64,000 nucleotides of DNA from Bacteroidota bacterium (GTDB lineage Bacteria; Bacteroidota; Bacteroidia; Bacteroidales; F082), in NCBI GenBank assembly GCA_020444415.1, contig JAHLLA010000002.1, positions 186,001-250,000 of the forward strand, read 5' to 3'. The number at the start of each line of letters is the position of its first letter. Within the stretch, counting starts at the first letter, position 1. The notes beneath the pieces are model-generated. The model was not told the origin of the DNA. It made no database searches and worked only from the letters and a program-made list of their open reading frames with translations. The position numbers and the translations under genes were made by a program. Below, in pieces: positions 63,389-64,000 of this stretch.

Positions 63389-64000
63389 AGAAGATGCGAA
63401 AAATCGGATAACTGAGCTAACTGCTTTGCTTAGGGAGCATAATTACAAATATTATGTATTGTCGGCTCCTGTCATCAGTGATTATGAATTTGATTTTTTA
63501 CTAAAAGAACTGGAAGAACTGGAGGCGGCATTTCCTGAATTTAAACTCCCCGACTCCCCTACCCAACGCGTTGGTGGTGAACCTACCAAAGAATTTAAAA
63601 CGGTTATACACAAATACCCGATGCTTTCTTTAAGTAATAGCTACTCCGAGGGGGAGATCAGCGAATTTGATGCCCGGGTACGGAAATTAATTGATGGTAA
63701 TATTGAATATACCTGTGAACATAAATATGATGGTGTAGCCATCGGGCTTACCTATATAAATGGTTTGCTTACAACTGCCGTAACCCGCGGTGATGGCACC
63801 CAAGGAGATGATGTAACCAACAATGTAAAAACCATTAAAAGTATTCCGATACGATTAAGAGGTGATTACCCTGCAGAACTGGAAGTAAGGGGTGAAATCT
63901 TTATGAGTATTGAAGGGTTTAAGAGGCTTAATAAAGAACGTGAAGAGAAAGGAGAAAACCTTTTTGCGAATCCCCGTAATTCTGCTTCCGGCACATTAAA
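63381..64000 (+). CDS. ligA: NAD+-dependent DNA ligase, N-terminal part (3' end outside window)
   Basis: The first 206 residues of LigA. The Ia domain has the NAD-binding HNYKYYVLSAPVISDYEFD. The adenylation domain has PMLSLSNSYSEGE and the nucleophile Lys115 in EHKYDGVAIG (KxDG), then AVTRGDGTQGDDVTNN, LEVRGEIFM and NPRNSASGT. The ATG overlaps the end of the glycosyltransferase gene (ATGAATAA), which suggests coupling. About 460 residues, including the HhH and BRCT domains, lie beyond the right edge. Confidence 0.97.
   Translation, partial: MNKEDAKNRITELTALLREHNYKYYVLSAPVISDYEFDFLLKELEELEAAFPEFKLPDSPTQRVGGEPTKEFKTVIHKYPMLSLSNSYSEGEISEFDARVRKLIDGNIEYTCEHKYDGVAIGLTYINGLLTTAVTRGDGTQGDDVTNNVKTIKSIPIRLRGDYPAELEVRGEIFMSIEGFKRLNKEREEKGENLFANPRNSASGTL

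Overview
The window looks like chromosomal DNA of a free-living member of the Bacteroidota. The evidence is AT-rich intergenic DNA, start codons without Shine-Dalgarno sequences, repeated TAnnTTTG-type -7 promoter boxes, C-terminal type IX secretion (T9SS) sorting tails on three proteins, a type III glutamine synthetase, and domain families typical of the phylum (DUF4199, DUF3127, probable DUF4831, Omp28). There is no phage, integrase, transposase or CRISPR array. recN (5' end missing) and ligA (3' end missing) are cut by the window edges.

Layout. 1-8.5 kb: the recN end and fabI on the + strand, facing a minus-strand run of an S9 peptidase lipoprotein, UDP-glucose dehydrogenase, UDP-glucuronate decarboxylase, dTDP-4-dehydrorhamnose reductase and a phosphohexomutase (nucleotide-sugar supply). 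8.5-19.0 kb: the most unusual region, three tandem copies of a two-gene lipoprotein cassette (A then B). Each copy has a roughly 430-nt conserved leader, a conserved A-B junction, a 42-nt hairpin after B and an intrinsic terminator. 19.0-20.9 kb: small repeats, orphan terminators, tRNA-Lys(UUU), a YrdC-family gene, a 73-bp tandem repeat and the SRP RNA gene. 20.9-24.8 kb: a membrane protein and three polysaccharide or glycolipid genes. 24.8-36 kb: ClC channel, heptose genes gmhA and gmhB-like, Na+/solute symporter with glnN, DUF4831 protein, MscS channel, kdsA, EamA transporter, DUF3127 protein. 36-43.5 kb: zinc-ribbon-like protein, msrA, cold-shock protein, SDR, and two T9SS proteins (Omp28-like and PNGase F-like). 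43.5-50 kb: a DNA-damage cluster of lexA-like repressor, Y-family polymerase, DnaE2-like polymerase, a four-helix-bundle ORF without an ATG, and an SRAP (YedK/HMCES) gene. 50-64 kb: tex, a second cold-shock gene, a TPR protein, gyrA, a TolB-like lipoprotein, an FG-GAP T9SS protein, a prolyl-tRNA editing protein, arginine deiminase, a GT39-like membrane glycosyltransferase and ligA.

The candidate new system is the 9.1-18.9 kb array. A and B are homologous lipoproteins. B carries an extra C-terminal domain whose order of motifs (PGWCGD, then IQxSIW, then a PPGGDAG or PLPGGDAG turn and a QLVLIVVDP end) resembles Cys-Gln thioester domains as I remember them. Copies 2 and 3 of B share an apparently exact 988-nt tract, although the rest of the copies have diverged. 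The untranslated regions contain hairpins whose stems change in compensating ways between copies while the loops are kept. I read this as a surface-lipoprotein family under an RNA-level control element and homogenised by recombination. The sequence relationships are seen directly; the functions are inferred.
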